Positions 16,564 to 25,358 of a DNA stretch of 64,000 nt are shown here, piece after piece; the stretch's first letter is position 1, and each line of letters opens with the position of its first letter. A model generated the notes under the pieces. The model had not been told where the DNA came from. It did not search any database and saw only the letters and a list, made by a program, of their open reading frames with translations. Position numbers and translations under genes: made by a program. Location of the stretch: assembly GCA_030606285.1 (NCBI GenBank), contig JAUWGS010000003.1, positions 124,001 to 188,000 on the forward strand, given 5' to 3'. Origin of the DNA: Planctomycetales bacterium (GTDB lineage: Bacteria > 4484-113).

Positions 16564-19002
16564 CTACTCCGCATGCTTGCGTTGCGCAACTTTGAATGTG
16601 AAACCATCCTCGCCGTAGTCCACCACCACATGGTTTCCCTTGGTTATCTCACCAGAAATGAGCTTCTCTGAAAGCGGATTCGCGACCATTCGCTGTGTCG
16701 TCCTTCTCAGTGGTCTGGCGCCGAACGTGGGGCTGTAGCCATCCTGCACCAGTGCGTCAAGGGCAGCGTCCGTGAGTTCAAGCGTCACGTCACGCGCCGC
16801 AAGGCGTTCTTGAAGGTCGCTCAGGACGAGTCTGGCGATGCGACCCACCTGCTGTCGGTTGAGCGAATGGAACACGACGACTTCATCGATTCGGTTTAAA
16901 AACTCCGGGCGCAGCGTTCGCTTAAGCTCTTCAAAGACGACACGGTGCATCTCCGAAGCAAGTTCAGTCAGCTCTTCATCATTCTTTCCTTCGGACATCC
17001 GCGCGATTTCCACACTTCCCAGGTTGCTCGTGATGATGACGACGGTGTTTCGGAAGTTGACCGTAACGCCTTTGTTGTCCGTAAGCCGTCCTTCGTCCAG
17101 CACCTGGAGCAGGATGTTGTACACGTCGGGATGGGCTTTCTCAATCTCATCAAGCAACACGATGGAGAATGGCTGCCGGCGCACCTTCTCGGTGAGCTGC
17201 CCGCCTTCGTCATAACCCACGTAGCCCGGCGGCGCGCCGATGAGGCGCGAAACGCTGAACTTCTCCATGTACTCGCTCATATCGATGCGTATGATGGCAT
17301 CGCGGCTGCCAAACAGGAAATCGGCCAGGACCTTGACCAGCTCGGTCTTGCCCACTCCGGTGGGCCCTAGAAAGATGAAGCTGCCCAGCGGACGGTTGGG
17401 ATCGCTCAGTCCGCCCTTGGCACGGCGGATAACCTCGGAGACAGCACGTATCGCGTGCTCCTGGCCTACAATGCGCTTGCCCAACTTCTCTTCCATCCGG
17501 AGGAGCCTTGCGGATTCCATTTCTGTGAGCCTAGACACCGGCACGCCGCTCCATCCGCTGACGATTTCCGCGACATCCTCGCTGGTGACGCACACATCCT
17601 GGCTCACGCTCTGCAGCCGTTTACGCTCGTCCTCAATCTGGTGGTCCAGACCGAGCATCTCCTGCTTGAGCCGAGCGGCGTCTTCGTAGCGCTCAGCGTC
17701 GGCTGCCTGACGTTGTTGCTGCTCCAGGTCGTCGCGCCGTTGCTGCAGCTCGGTGATCTTCGAGGTGGCGGCCAGCGCTCGCAGCCGGCAACGGGCTGAG
17801 GCCTCGTCAATGACGTCAATAGCCTTGTCGGGCAGAAAGCGCCCGGTGATATACCGGGTGGAGAGCGTGACCGCCTCCTCAATCGCCTCGTCGGTAATCC
17901 GGAGGTGGTGGTGTTCCTCGTATTTCTCGCGCAAGCCCTTTAGTATCTCGATGGTGTCTTCGGTGCTTGGCTCTTCCACCAGGACAGGCTGGAATCTGCG
18001 CTCCAGTGCCGGGTCCCTTTCCACGTACTTACGGTACTCCGTCACGGTGGTGGCACCGATAGCCTGTAGGTCTCCCCGGGATAGCGCGGGCTTGAGTATG
18101 TTGGAAGCATCCATAGCGCCTTCCGCAGCGCCGGCGCCCACCACTGTGTGCATCTCATCAATGAACAGAATTACGTTGCGCTTGCTTTTTTCTATCTCGT
18201 CTAATACGGCCTTGAGCCTGTCTTCGAACTCGCCGCGGAACTTGGAGCCGGCGATGAGTCGGGCCATATCGAGCTGCAGGACGCGTTTGTCCATCAGCGG
18301 CTCGGGTACCCGCTTCTGGGCGATGCGCAGCGCAAGCCCTTCCACGATGGCGGTCTTGCCGACTCCCGGATCGCCGATTAGCACAGGATTGTTCTTCCGT
18401 CGCCGGGACAGGACCTCGATAACGCGGTCCGTTTCATGGTCCCGCCCGATGACGGGGTCAATCTTGCCGCCGCTGGCCTTGTCGGTCAGATCGATGGTGA
18501 ACCGTTTTAATGCCTGATACGTGTCTTCTGCCTGGGCTGAATCCACGCGGCGGTGTCCCCGGACTTCTTTCAGCGCGTTCAGGACCTTCTCCTTGGTCAA
18601 CCCGAAGCTACTTAGCACTCTCAGCCCTGCGCCTTCCCTTAGCTCGAAGAACGACAGCAGCAGGTGTTCCGTGCCGATAAACTCGTCACCCATCTGTTTT
18701 GCCTCGTCGTACGCGAGGTCAAACAGCTTGGCTGTCTGCGGTGTGACGTATATCTGCCCGATGCCGCCACCGGTTTCCACCTGCGGCCGGTGCAGCACAG
18801 CGTTCTTAATCTTGTCAAGAGCCTTCTCGCGGTCAATGCCCGCCAGGCTGAATACTTCGGTGGTCAGCGAGTTCTTAACGAACGCAAGCCCGAACAGCAC
18901 CTGTTCTGTGTCAAGCTGTACTTGCCTGGTTTCAAGGAGTATGTCTTGAGCCTTCTGCAGAGCGAGCTTGGCGTGCTCAGTGAACTTCTCGTAGGGAATC
19001 AT
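16564..19002 (-). CDS. ClpC-type AAA+ ATPase lacking an evident ClpP-docking loop
   Basis: An 812-residue Hsp100 protein. An N domain (1-150) has two Clp repeats. NBD1 has Walker [10 protein letters not shown] (about 209). The middle domain is short (about 415-470) with the UVR-like motif [15 protein letters not shown], as in ClpC rather than the long ClpB coiled coil. NBD2 has Walker [10 protein letters not shown] (about 545) and ends [14 protein letters not shown]. ClpC and ClpA/X carry a hydrophobic tripeptide (VGF, IGF or LGF) for docking to ClpP. At the equivalent place (about 665-672) this protein reads RMSEGKND. It may therefore work as a disaggregase with DnaK, as ClpB does, which suits its place in the dnaK operon. 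It overlaps hspR by one base (TAATG). Confidence 0.88.
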   Translation of the reverse strand: MIPYEKFTEHAKLALQKAQDILLETRQVQLDTEQVLFGLAFVKNSLTTEVFSLAGIDREKALDKIKNAVLHRPQVETGGGIGQIYVTPQTAKLFDLAYDEAKQMGDEFIGTEHLLLSFFELREGAGLRVLSSFGLTKEKVLNALKEVRGHRRVDSAQAEDTYQALKRFTIDLTDKASGGKIDPVIGRDHETDRVIEVLSRRRKNNPVLIGDPGVGKTAIVEGLALRIAQKRVPEPLMDKRVLQLDMARLIAGSKFRGEFEDRLKAVLDEIEKSKRNVILFIDEMHTVVGAGAAEGAMDASNILKPALSRGDLQAIGATTVTEYRKYVERDPALERRFQPVLVEEPSTEDTIEILKGLREKYEEHHHLRITDEAIEEAVTLSTRYITGRFLPDKAIDVIDEASARCRLRALAATSKITELQQRRDDLEQQQRQAADAERYEDAARLKQEMLGLDHQIEDERKRLQSVSQDVCVTSEDVAEIVSGWSGVPVSRLTEMESARLLRMEEKLGKRIVGQEHAIRAVSEVIRRAKGGLSDPNRPLGSFIFLGPTGVGKTELVKVLADFLFGSRDAIIRIDMSEYMEKFSVSRLIGAPPGYVGYDEGGQLTEKVRRQPFSIVLLDEIEKAHPDVYNILLQVLDEGRLTDNKGVTVNFRNTVVIITSNLGSVEIARMSEGKNDEELTELASEMHRVVFEELKRTLRPEFLNRIDEVVVFHSLNRQQVGRIARLVLSDLQERLAARDVTLELTDAALDALVQDGYSPTFGARPLRRTTQRMVANPLSEKLISGEITKGNHVVVDYGEDGFTFKVAQRKHAE

Positions 19003-19445
19003 TATTCTTTGCCCTTTCCTTCTCGCGCCATCGTTCTGAGCAATGAATGCAGTACCAGTCCGGTTCCGGTTCGCGTAGTCGGCACCAGTCCGAATTCGGT
19101 TCCCCTTAGGACCGAGAGCATCTGCTCGCGCACCGGCGGGTCTAGTTGCTGCAAAATAAGGTCCAGCATTCGCTTCATCTCTTCAAGCTGCTCCCGCATC
19201 CGAAAGATGACTTCTACACCCGCAAGGTTCACTCCGAGTTCGCGCGTCAGACTCACGATAACCCGCAACCGCTCAACGTCGCTTCGGGAGTACATCCGCG
19301 TGCCACCCGCTGTGCGGTCAGGTGAGACAAGCCCCTCCTCCTCGTACTTGCGCAGAGTCTGCTGGTGCAGGTCGAGTATCTGTGCTACCGCGCCGATCGT
19401 AAGGAGCGGCTCTCGTTCGTCTCGGTTGCGTTGGTTCTGTGCCAT
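19002..19445 (-). CDS. hspR: MerR-family heat-shock repressor HspR
   Basis: A 147-residue regulator. The MerR helix-turn-helix is LTIGAVAQILDLHQQTLRKYEEEGLVSPDRT (about 16-46), followed by GGTRMYSRSDVERLRVI, a wing region matching HspR (normally RTxGGxRxYS). A dimerisation coiled coil follows (about 85-110). The C-terminal tail of about 30 residues has no sensory cysteines. HspR represses dnaK operons with DnaK as co-repressor in actinobacteria. Its place between dnaJ and clp, with 2-nt and overlapping junctions, supports autoregulation of this operon. Confidence 0.92.
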   Translation of the reverse strand: MAQNQRNRDEREPLLTIGAVAQILDLHQQTLRKYEEEGLVSPDRTAGGTRMYSRSDVERLRVIVSLTRELGVNLAGVEVIFRMREQLEEMKRMLDLILQQLDPPVREQMLSVLRGTEFGLVPTTRTGTGLVLHSLLRTMAREGKGKE

Positions 19446-19447
19446 CG

Positions 19448-20587
19448 TTAGAAGCCAAACATCTTCAGTCTCGGGCTTGTCGGAGTGTCCTCGGCGAACT
19501 CGCGGATCAGCTCGCGGCCCCGTGCACTAACCCGCTTGGGAGTCACTATCTTGACGCGGACGAGCAGGTCGCCTCTGCCGGTGCGGGAGAGACGCGGGAA
19601 TCCTATGCCCTTCAGGCGGAATTCCCTGCCGGAATCGGTTCCCGGCGGTATCTTCATCCGCACGCGCTTGTCAAGGGTGGGTATTTCGATTTCTCCGCCG
19701 AGCAGGGCTTCCGTAATTGTTATGGGCGCTTCGAGGGTCACGTTGGAGTCCTGGCGGTGGAAGAATGGGTGGGGTCGCACTGTCGCGTTTAGCAGCAGGT
19801 CGCCATAAGGGCCGTTATTGCGCCCCGGACGGCCCTTGCCCGGAACCCGAATTTTGCTGCCGGTATCAACGCCGGCCGGTATCTTCACTTCGATGCGCTC
19901 ACGCTTTGTAACGAAGCCGCTGCCCCGGCAGCGCATGCAGCTCTTGCTCGGAATGCTGCCCTTTCCTCGGCACTGGGGGCACTCCATCGTTTGCCTGAAG
20001 AACGAAGCCCCTTGCGATATCTGTCCAGCCCCGTTGCAGGTGGGGCACGCGTTCCAGCTTGCCTCCGGATCGGCACCGCTTCCGTTGCAGTGCTCACACG
20101 CCACTTCGCGTAGGAGGTCCATCACGACGGCTGTTCCCTTGGCCGCGTCGAGAAAATCGATTGTGACTGGTTGATAGATATCCTCGCCCCTACGTGGAGT
20201 TGTGTCAGCGCTGGTTTGGGTCGCGCCGGCGCGTCCGAACAGATCGCCAAACACATCAAAGCCATTCCCGTCGAACTCGACGCGCATGCCGCGCGAGGCG
20301 AACTGGCGCACGAACTCATCCCATTCCATCCCCGGACCGCCGCTGGGGCCACCATGGGGTGAGAAGAAGCTGCTGCCGTATGTGTCATACTGTTTGCGTT
20401 TTTCCTTGTCCGACAGGACGTTGTACGCTGCCTGGATCTCCTTGAAGCGCTGCTCAGCTTCGGGGTTGCCCGGATTCACGTCCGGGTGGTACTTGCGCGC
20501 CAGCCGGCGGTGGGCTGCCTTGATTTCCTTCTCGGTCGCCCCGCGATTGATGCCGAGCACTTCGTAGAGTTCCTTTTCCGGTGTCAC
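19448..20587 (-). CDS. dnaJ: Chaperone protein DnaJ
   Basis: A 379-residue type I J-protein. The J domain (5-70) has the catalytic HPD in RLARKYHPDVNPGNPEAEQRF. A Gly/Phe-rich stretch follows (about 75-110). The zinc region (about 150-230) has four CxxCxGxG-type repeats: CEHCNGSG, CPTCNGAG, CPQCRGKG and CMRCRGSG. The C-terminal substrate-binding domains follow (GDLLLNATVRPHPFFHR). DnaJ delivers clients to DnaK and stimulates its ATPase. The start is GTG at 20587 with AGGAGG at good spacing, directly after the grpE stop. Confidence 0.97.
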   Translation of the reverse strand: MTPEKELYEVLGINRGATEKEIKAAHRRLARKYHPDVNPGNPEAEQRFKEIQAAYNVLSDKEKRKQYDTYGSSFFSPHGGPSGGPGMEWDEFVRQFASRGMRVEFDGNGFDVFGDLFGRAGATQTSADTTPRRGEDIYQPVTIDFLDAAKGTAVVMDLLREVACEHCNGSGADPEASWNACPTCNGAGQISQGASFFRQTMECPQCRGKGSIPSKSCMRCRGSGFVTKRERIEVKIPAGVDTGSKIRVPGKGRPGRNNGPYGDLLLNATVRPHPFFHRQDSNVTLEAPITITEALLGGEIEIPTLDKRVRMKIPPGTDSGREFRLKGIGFPRLSRTGRGDLLVRVKIVTPKRVSARGRELIREFAEDTPTSPRLKMFGF

Positions 20588-21304
20588 TTAATCCTCCTCG
20601 CTTACAACATCTTCCTCTGGCTCTTCTTCGGTATGCTCAACCTCCTCATCGAGCGGAGTGAGGACCTTGACCATTGCAGGTTTGATGACGCGGTCTGCGA
20701 TGCGCACGCCCTGCTGGTAGACTTCGGCGACCATTTCGACAACAACATCAGGTGAGGCTTCGGAGTGCAGCGGCTGATGCATAGATGGATTAAACGGGAC
20801 TTTGGCTTCGGATATCATCTCGATGCCGTGCTCCATGAACACTTTCATCAGCATTTCTCTGGTCTTGCGGACCCCGTCAAGGAGAGGATTCTCGCCGTGC
20901 GCGATGTCCTTGTACATGTGTTCCGCTTGAGCTAGGCTGTCGAGGACAGGCACCAGCTCGAAGATCAAGTCCTCGATGGCAAACTGCTTGTAGGTTTCGT
21001 GCTCGCTCTCCACCCGCTTCCGGTAGTTGATGAGGTCTGCTTGAGCGCGCTGCGCCAACTGCAAGTACTCGCCAGCTTCAGCACGGGCTTTCTCCAGTTC
21101 CAGGAAGACCGATGCTTCGGATTCGATGGCTGCCGGCAGATCATCTGCCTCAGGTTCGAGCGCATCTTCGTCGTCGTTTGTTACTTCGTCCGCGCCTTCG
21201 GGCATTTCGTCAGGCTCGGACTTCGGAGCGCTTTCGGCATCGGATGCGTGTTCAGTACTGTTCATGCCCTCGGCTTCCGGGTTCTCCCCATTCCCAGTTG
21301 TCAT
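20588..21304 (-). CDS. grpE: Nucleotide exchange factor GrpE
   Basis: A 238-residue GrpE. It has a long acidic disordered N-terminus (1-70) and a long dimer coiled coil (about 75-135, EKARAEAGEYLQLAQRAQADLINYRKR). The beta-wing C-terminal domain (about 155-215) has GIEMISEAKVPFNPSMHQPL and VVEMVAEVYQQGVRIADRVIKPAMVKV, the family signature. A second acidic tail extends about 20 residues beyond the usual end. ATG 21304 is preferred over the GTG at 21316 because AGGTGAAAGAAG lies just upstream. GrpE releases ADP from DnaK. Confidence 0.96.
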   Translation of the reverse strand: MTTGNGENPEAEGMNSTEHASDAESAPKSEPDEMPEGADEVTNDDEDALEPEADDLPAAIESEASVFLELEKARAEAGEYLQLAQRAQADLINYRKRVESEHETYKQFAIEDLIFELVPVLDSLAQAEHMYKDIAHGENPLLDGVRKTREMLMKVFMEHGIEMISEAKVPFNPSMHQPLHSEASPDVVVEMVAEVYQQGVRIADRVIKPAMVKVLTPLDEEVEHTEEEPEEDVVSEED

Positions 21305-21369
21305 ATCTTCTTTCACCTGTATGTTATTGGAGGTGGAGCCGGGACAGCTCGGCTCCGCCGGTAGGTGGC

Positions 21370-21804
21370 TTATTTGATGGTTACTTTCTTCGGTTTGACC
21401 TCTTCCTTCGGCAGGTTAACATCTAGCACGCCGTCTTTGTAGGCTGCGTCAATCTTGTCTGCTTGAACGGTTGCAGGGAGGTTGAAAGCCCGGTAGAACT
21501 TGCCGTAACTGCGTTCGACAAAGTGGTAATCGTACCCTCTCTCCTCCTGCTCGAACTTGCGTTTGCCGCCGACAGCCAGCCGGTTGCCATCCACTTCAAT
21601 GCAGATGTCGTCCTTATCCAATCCCGGAAGGCCAAGTTGGACCTTGAACGCGCCTTCCTCTTCTTTGATATCCACCAGGGGCGACCATTGCGTCAGCTTG
21701 GTTCTTTCGGTCGGTGTTTCGAAGAAGTCTTCGAACAGCGATTCCATCTCCCAACGTAGACTGCGCATCGGGAAGTCAGATCCATACTTCCTCAAAAGTC
21801 CCAT
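21370..21804 (-). CDS. Small heat-shock protein, Hsp20/alpha-crystallin family
   Basis: A 144-residue holdase. The N-terminal arm (1-40) contains RSLRWEMESLFEDFFE. The alpha-crystallin domain (about 43-138) has PLVDIKEEEGAFKVQLGLPGLDKDDICIEVDGNRLAVGGKRK, and the conserved core AFNLPATVQADKIDAAYKDGVLDVNLPK, with the A-x-x-x-x-G-V-L motif of the family. The C-terminal IxI tail motif appears only as VTIK. AAGGAGGT precedes the ATG. It lies between dnaK and grpE, so it is made together with the refolding machine it hands clients to. A short GAGCCG/CGGCTC hairpin lies in the 65-nt gap to grpE. Confidence 0.94.
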   Translation of the reverse strand: MGLLRKYGSDFPMRSLRWEMESLFEDFFETPTERTKLTQWSPLVDIKEEEGAFKVQLGLPGLDKDDICIEVDGNRLAVGGKRKFEQEERGYDYHFVERSYGKFYRAFNLPATVQADKIDAAYKDGVLDVNLPKEEVKPKKVTIK

Positions 21805-21852
21805 TGTTGAATACCTCCTTTTTTCAGAGAGTTACCTGATATGCGAGCGGGT

Positions 21853-23694
21853 CTAGTCGACTTCCTTGAAGTCGGCGTCAACCACGTTCTCGCCATCATC
21901 GTCCAGAGGGGTTTCAGGCTCAGGCACTGTTCCGGCCGCTGCCCCTTCACGGGCGGCTCCGGCCTCTTGATACATATACTCCGCGAGCCGGTAGCTTGCC
22001 TGCAGCAGTAGATCAGTTTTAGCCTTGATGTCTTCGACGTTTTTACTTTCCACAGCCTTCTTGAGCTCTTCAAGCGCCTGCTCGGTCGCGCGGCGGTCAG
22101 CATCGGTAATCTTGCTGCCGTGCTCGCGGAGTGTCTTCTGTGTTTGGTAAATGAGGCTGTCGGCCTTGTTGACCGCTTCGACCTCTTCGCGGCGTCTGCG
22201 GTCTTCTTGCGCGTGTGCTTCTGCGTCCCTGACCATCTGGCTGATGTCATCGTCATTGAGATTGGACGTGCCCGTGATGGTTATCTTCTGTTCCTTGTTG
22301 GTTGCCAGGTCTTTCGCGCTCACGTTGACGATACCGTTAGCGTCGATGTCGAATGTCACTTCAATCTGCGGGATGCCGCGAGGGGCCGGCGGAATACCCA
22401 CGAGGTGGAAACGCCCCAGGCTCTTGTTGTACGTAGCCATTTCGCGCTCGCCCTGCAGTACGTGAATCTCCACCTGAGTCTGGTTGTCTGCCGCTGTGGA
22501 GAAAATCTCGGCCTTGCGTGTGGGGATTGTAGTGTTGCGGGTGATCATCTTGGTGAAAACGCCGCCAAGTGTTTCGATGCCGAGGCTCAGCGGCGCCACG
22601 TCCAGGAGCAACACGTCCTTAACCTCGCCCTTGAGCACCGCGGCCTGGATGGCTGCGCCGATTGCGACGACCTCATCGGGGTTCACGTTCTTGCTTGGTT
22701 CTTTGCCGGTGAGTTGCTTAACGAGCTTCTGTACTGCGGGGATACGGGTGGAGCCGCCTACGAGGAGGATCTGATCTATATCGCCCGCGGACACGCCTGC
22801 GTCGCTCATAGCCTGCTTCACCGGCGCGACTGTCTTCTCCAGCAAATCGTCAATGAGCTCTTCGAACTTGCTCCGGGACAGCGTTGTGTCCAGGTGCTTC
22901 GGGCCGTCGGCGTCTGCGGTAATGAACGGGAGGCCAACGTCCGTGGTCATGGCGGTGGAAAGCTCGATCTTGGCCTTCTCGGCGCCTTCGCGCAAGCGCT
23001 GCATGGCACGCGGGTCCTCGCGGAGATCTATCGCTTGTTCGCGGTGGAAGTTATCCGCCAGCCATTCTGCGATGCGCTGGTCGAAGTCGTCTCCGCCGAG
23101 TTGGTTGTTGCCGCTGGTGGCTTTGACTTCGAATACGCCCTCGCCGATTTCGAGGATGGACACGTCGAACGTTCCACCACCAAGGTCGTAAACCATCACG
23201 GTCTGTTCTTTGTTGGCCTTGTCAAGGCCGTACGCCAGGGCGGCTGCGGTGGGTTCGTTGATAATGCGAAGCACTTCAAGGCCCGCAACCTTGCCCGCGT
23301 CGCGTGTTGCGCGTTTCTGAGCGTCTTCGAAATAAGCCGGTACCGTAATGACAGCCTGAGTGACCGGCTCTCCCAGATAGGACTCAGCGTCGCGTTTGAG
23401 CTTGCCCAGTATCATCGCCGAGACCTCCTGAGGCGTATAGTCTCTTCCGTCAATGGTCACCTTGAAGTTGGAGCCCATCTTCCGTTTGATGGAGGCGATT
23501 GTCCGCTCAGGATGGGTGATCAGCTGACGCTTAGCAGCGACTCCCACAATGCGTTCGCCCTCCCGGGAGACGTGGACAACCGACGGTGTCGTCCGACCTC
23601 CCTCGGAATTGGTGATGATCTTGGCCTCGCCAGCCTCCATCACCGCCAAGCACGAGTTGGTCGTACCCAGGTCTATGCCTATTACGTTGGTCAT
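21853..23694 (-). CDS. dnaK: Molecular chaperone DnaK (Hsp70)
   Basis: A 613-residue Hsp70 starting at ATG 23694 ([20 protein letters not shown]) with GAGG upstream. The ORF-track start is 28 codons too early and runs across the promoter. The ATPase domain has [27 protein letters not shown] and [13 protein letters not shown]. The substrate domain has [24 protein letters not shown] and [17 protein letters not shown]. The disordered tail ends acidic (DFKEVD), unlike the EEVD of eukaryotic Hsp70. It is the first gene of the operon and the presumed HspR co-repressor. Confidence 0.98.
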   Translation of the reverse strand: MTNVIGIDLGTTNSCLAVMEAGEAKIITNSEGGRTTPSVVHVSREGERIVGVAAKRQLITHPERTIASIKRKMGSNFKVTIDGRDYTPQEVSAMILGKLKRDAESYLGEPVTQAVITVPAYFEDAQKRATRDAGKVAGLEVLRIINEPTAAALAYGLDKANKEQTVMVYDLGGGTFDVSILEIGEGVFEVKATSGNNQLGGDDFDQRIAEWLADNFHREQAIDLREDPRAMQRLREGAEKAKIELSTAMTTDVGLPFITADADGPKHLDTTLSRSKFEELIDDLLEKTVAPVKQAMSDAGVSAGDIDQILLVGGSTRIPAVQKLVKQLTGKEPSKNVNPDEVVAIGAAIQAAVLKGEVKDVLLLDVAPLSLGIETLGGVFTKMITRNTTIPTRKAEIFSTAADNQTQVEIHVLQGEREMATYNKSLGRFHLVGIPPAPRGIPQIEVTFDIDANGIVNVSAKDLATNKEQKITITGTSNLNDDDISQMVRDAEAHAQEDRRRREEVEAVNKADSLIYQTQKTLREHGSKITDADRRATEQALEELKKAVESKNVEDIKAKTDLLLQASYRLAEYMYQEAGAAREGAAAGTVPEPETPLDDDGENVVDADFKEVD

Positions 23695-23708
23695 AAAATC
23701 AACCTCGT

Positions 23709-23720
23709 CAAGATTTCTTG
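23709..23720 (-). repeat. Inverted repeat in the dnaK 5' leader
   Basis: CAAG-ATTT-CTTG on the plus strand, starting just after the predicted transcription start (about 23721) of dnaK. It is a candidate operator or leader stem. It does not match the HAIR consensus recalled for Streptomyces HspR (CTTGAGT-N7-ACTCAAG). Confidence 0.4.
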
Positions 23721-23727
23721 GAAAATC

Positions 23728-23756
23728 ATTATACCATAGATTCGCTAATCTGCCAA
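23728..23756 (-). promoter_or_regulatory. dnaK operon promoter
   Basis: Read on the minus strand: TTGGCA (23756-23751), a 17-nt spacer and TATAAT (23733-23728) preceded by TGG, a near-consensus housekeeping promoter. A strong vegetative promoter needing repression is what an HspR-controlled operon would have, rather than an alternative heat-shock sigma promoter. Confidence 0.8.
23738..23751. repeat. Inverted repeat within the dnaK promoter spacer
   Basis: AGATT-CGCT-AATCT, perfect 5-bp arms lying between the -35 and -10 boxes, where bound repressor would block RNA polymerase. A related half element (ATTAGATAATCT, 23764-23775) lies just upstream. It is a candidate HspR operator by position only. 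Confidence 0.45.
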
Positions 23757-23924
23757 ATGCGCCATTAGATAATCTCATACGGCGCGACTAAGACTATCTA
23801 CCTGGCTTTCCGAGCCATTATCGTATCTGGCGTGGATAGAAGCAGGTGTTCTCGTAAAACTCCCTAGCAATCGAACATTTCGCCCGTTTGAGCATCCTAC
23901 TTGATGCCGGGTGGAAAGCGCGAA

Positions 23925-23953
23925 TTGCATTGACCGCCTGGTCACAGTAGAAT
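23925..23953 (+). promoter_or_regulatory. htrA promoter
   Basis: TTGCAT (23925-23930), a 17-nt spacer and TAGAAT (23948-23953). It points away from the dnaK promoter. The intergenic region 23695-23993 holds only these two divergent promoters and the inverted repeats. Confidence 0.6.
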
Positions 23954-23993
23954 GAGTATGCAATCCTGACTGGATTTCCGGAGGTTGGCGGAA

Positions 23994-25274
23994 ATGCTTA
24001 ACATCGGCGATAGATTCTGGAAGGCTTTGGTCTTGGGGCTGATCGTCGTTCTGGTCGGCTTGGTCATATATCTTGGCCACACTACGGCGGAGCTTCGGGT
24101 CAAGGGAAGCTATCAGGCCAATTACTCGCAACCTGCTTCGTTCCGTGCGCCGCTGATGGCGGGCAATGATGTTGGCGGCAACATCTACTGGGTTGCCGAT
24201 CTGGTCGAAAAGGCGTTGCCCTTTGTCGTCAATGTCAGGACTACCACGGGGCCGGAGATCGGATCGGATGAATCGGAGGACAGCGGTCCGGGGATGTACA
24301 AGGAACTTCCAGAAGAAGACCAGGGATGGGAGAGGAGAGATTCCTTTGAATGGTTCAAGGAGCAGTTCCCCTGGCTCGATATCCCCGAACCTGAGTATAG
24401 GCAACCACTGATGCAGGGCGTTGCGAGCGGTTTCATCGTATCGGAGAAAGGACACGTGGTGACCAATGCTCACGTGGTGCAGGGAATGGATGAGATCACA
24501 ATAACGCTGAGTGACGGTCGTGAGTTCGATGCTGAACTCGTTGGGACGGACAACCTAAAGGACATTGCAGTGTTGAAGATTGACGCAAGGGATCTACCTG
24601 TTGCTCCCCTTGGCGACTCGGAAGCAGTGCGAATTGGAGAGCCGGCGGTAGCGATTGGCAGCCCGTTCGGATTGGAAGCGACAGTCACCCAGGGCATTAT
24701 CTCCACGACCGCCCGCGATCCGCGTGAACTCGCGATGGAGATGGACGCTCGTCGCGTGAAGAAGCTCATCCAGACCGACGCATCGATCAATCAGGGAAAC
24801 TCGGGTGGGCCGCTGCTCAATGCGCGGGGAGAGGTTATCGGCGTCAATCAAGCCATCCTGCCTTACGCGCGGGGAATCGGGTTTGCGATACCAATCAACG
24901 AAGTCAAGGAGACAATTGAACAAATCATCAAGGAGGGCAAGGTCAGCTATCCCGGCATAGGCGTGACGGTTCAGGATGTCACCGAGGAAAACCACGAAGA
25001 GTTCAGGATAGACGTAACCCACGGGGCATACGTGGTGCAGGTGAATGTCGGTAGTCCGGCTGACAAGGCTCACATTGAGGCTGGCGACGTAATCCTTAAA
25101 CTGGACGACGTGGAGATCCGCACTACCGACGAACTCATTACAGAGATAGACCGCCACAAAGTGGGTGACAAAGTGACTCTGCTGATAGCTCGCGGTGGCA
25201 GTAAGGACAAGCTGAAGAAAGTGGTCGTGTTACTGGGCGAGCTGGATCAGTCGGAATTCAGGCCGGGCGGATAG
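23994..25274 (+). CDS. HtrA/DegP-family serine protease with PDZ domain
   Basis: A 426-residue membrane-anchored trypsin-like protease. One N-terminal transmembrane helix (about 9-29) directs the rest to the periplasm. A linker of about 100 residues precedes the protease domain. The catalytic triad is visible: His in HVVTNAHVVQGMD (about 160), Asp in LKDIAVLKI (about 190), and Ser in INQGNSGGPLLN (about 266). One PDZ domain follows (about 320-415, GAYVVQVNVGSPADKAHIEAGDVILKLDD), as in DegS. ATG 23994 has GGAGG at 9 nt, whereas the ORF-track TTG abuts it. HtrA degrades misfolded envelope proteins, extending the quality-control theme. Confidence 0.94.
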   Translation: MLNIGDRFWKALVLGLIVVLVGLVIYLGHTTAELRVKGSYQANYSQPASFRAPLMAGNDVGGNIYWVADLVEKALPFVVNVRTTTGPEIGSDESEDSGPGMYKELPEEDQGWERRDSFEWFKEQFPWLDIPEPEYRQPLMQGVASGFIVSEKGHVVTNAHVVQGMDEITITLSDGREFDAELVGTDNLKDIAVLKIDARDLPVAPLGDSEAVRIGEPAVAIGSPFGLEATVTQGIISTTARDPRELAMEMDARRVKKLIQTDASINQGNSGGPLLNARGEVIGVNQAILPYARGIGFAIPINEVKETIEQIIKEGKVSYPGIGVTVQDVTEENHEEFRIDVTHGAYVVQVNVGSPADKAHIEAGDVILKLDDVEIRTTDELITEIDRHKVGDKVTLLIARGGSKDKLKKVVVLLGELDQSEFRPGG

Positions 25275-25309
25275 GCCTAGGTGCAATGAGCGAGCCAAAG
25301 GGAAAGCTA

Positions 25310-25318
25310 TGCTAACAT
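25310..25318 (+). promoter_or_regulatory. Extended -10 element upstream of ftsH
   Basis: TGCTAACAT, about 41 nt before the ftsH ATG. No clear -35 box is seen. Readthrough from htrA is also possible. Confidence 0.4.
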
Positions 25319-25358
25319 ATTGTTGCGCGTCCGGTGGCTCGACGGGCGCTGGTGATTG

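Noticed and set aside
22120-23739. 539-residue ORF on the plus strand
   Set aside because: It is antisense to dnaK. Long open frames opposite dnaK are a known coding artefact, and this one has no ribosome site or recognisable domain.
23695-23993. CIRCE (TTAGCACTC-N9-GAGTGCTAA) or HAIR element for dnaK
   Set aside because: Neither consensus is present; only the different inverted repeats reported above are seen.
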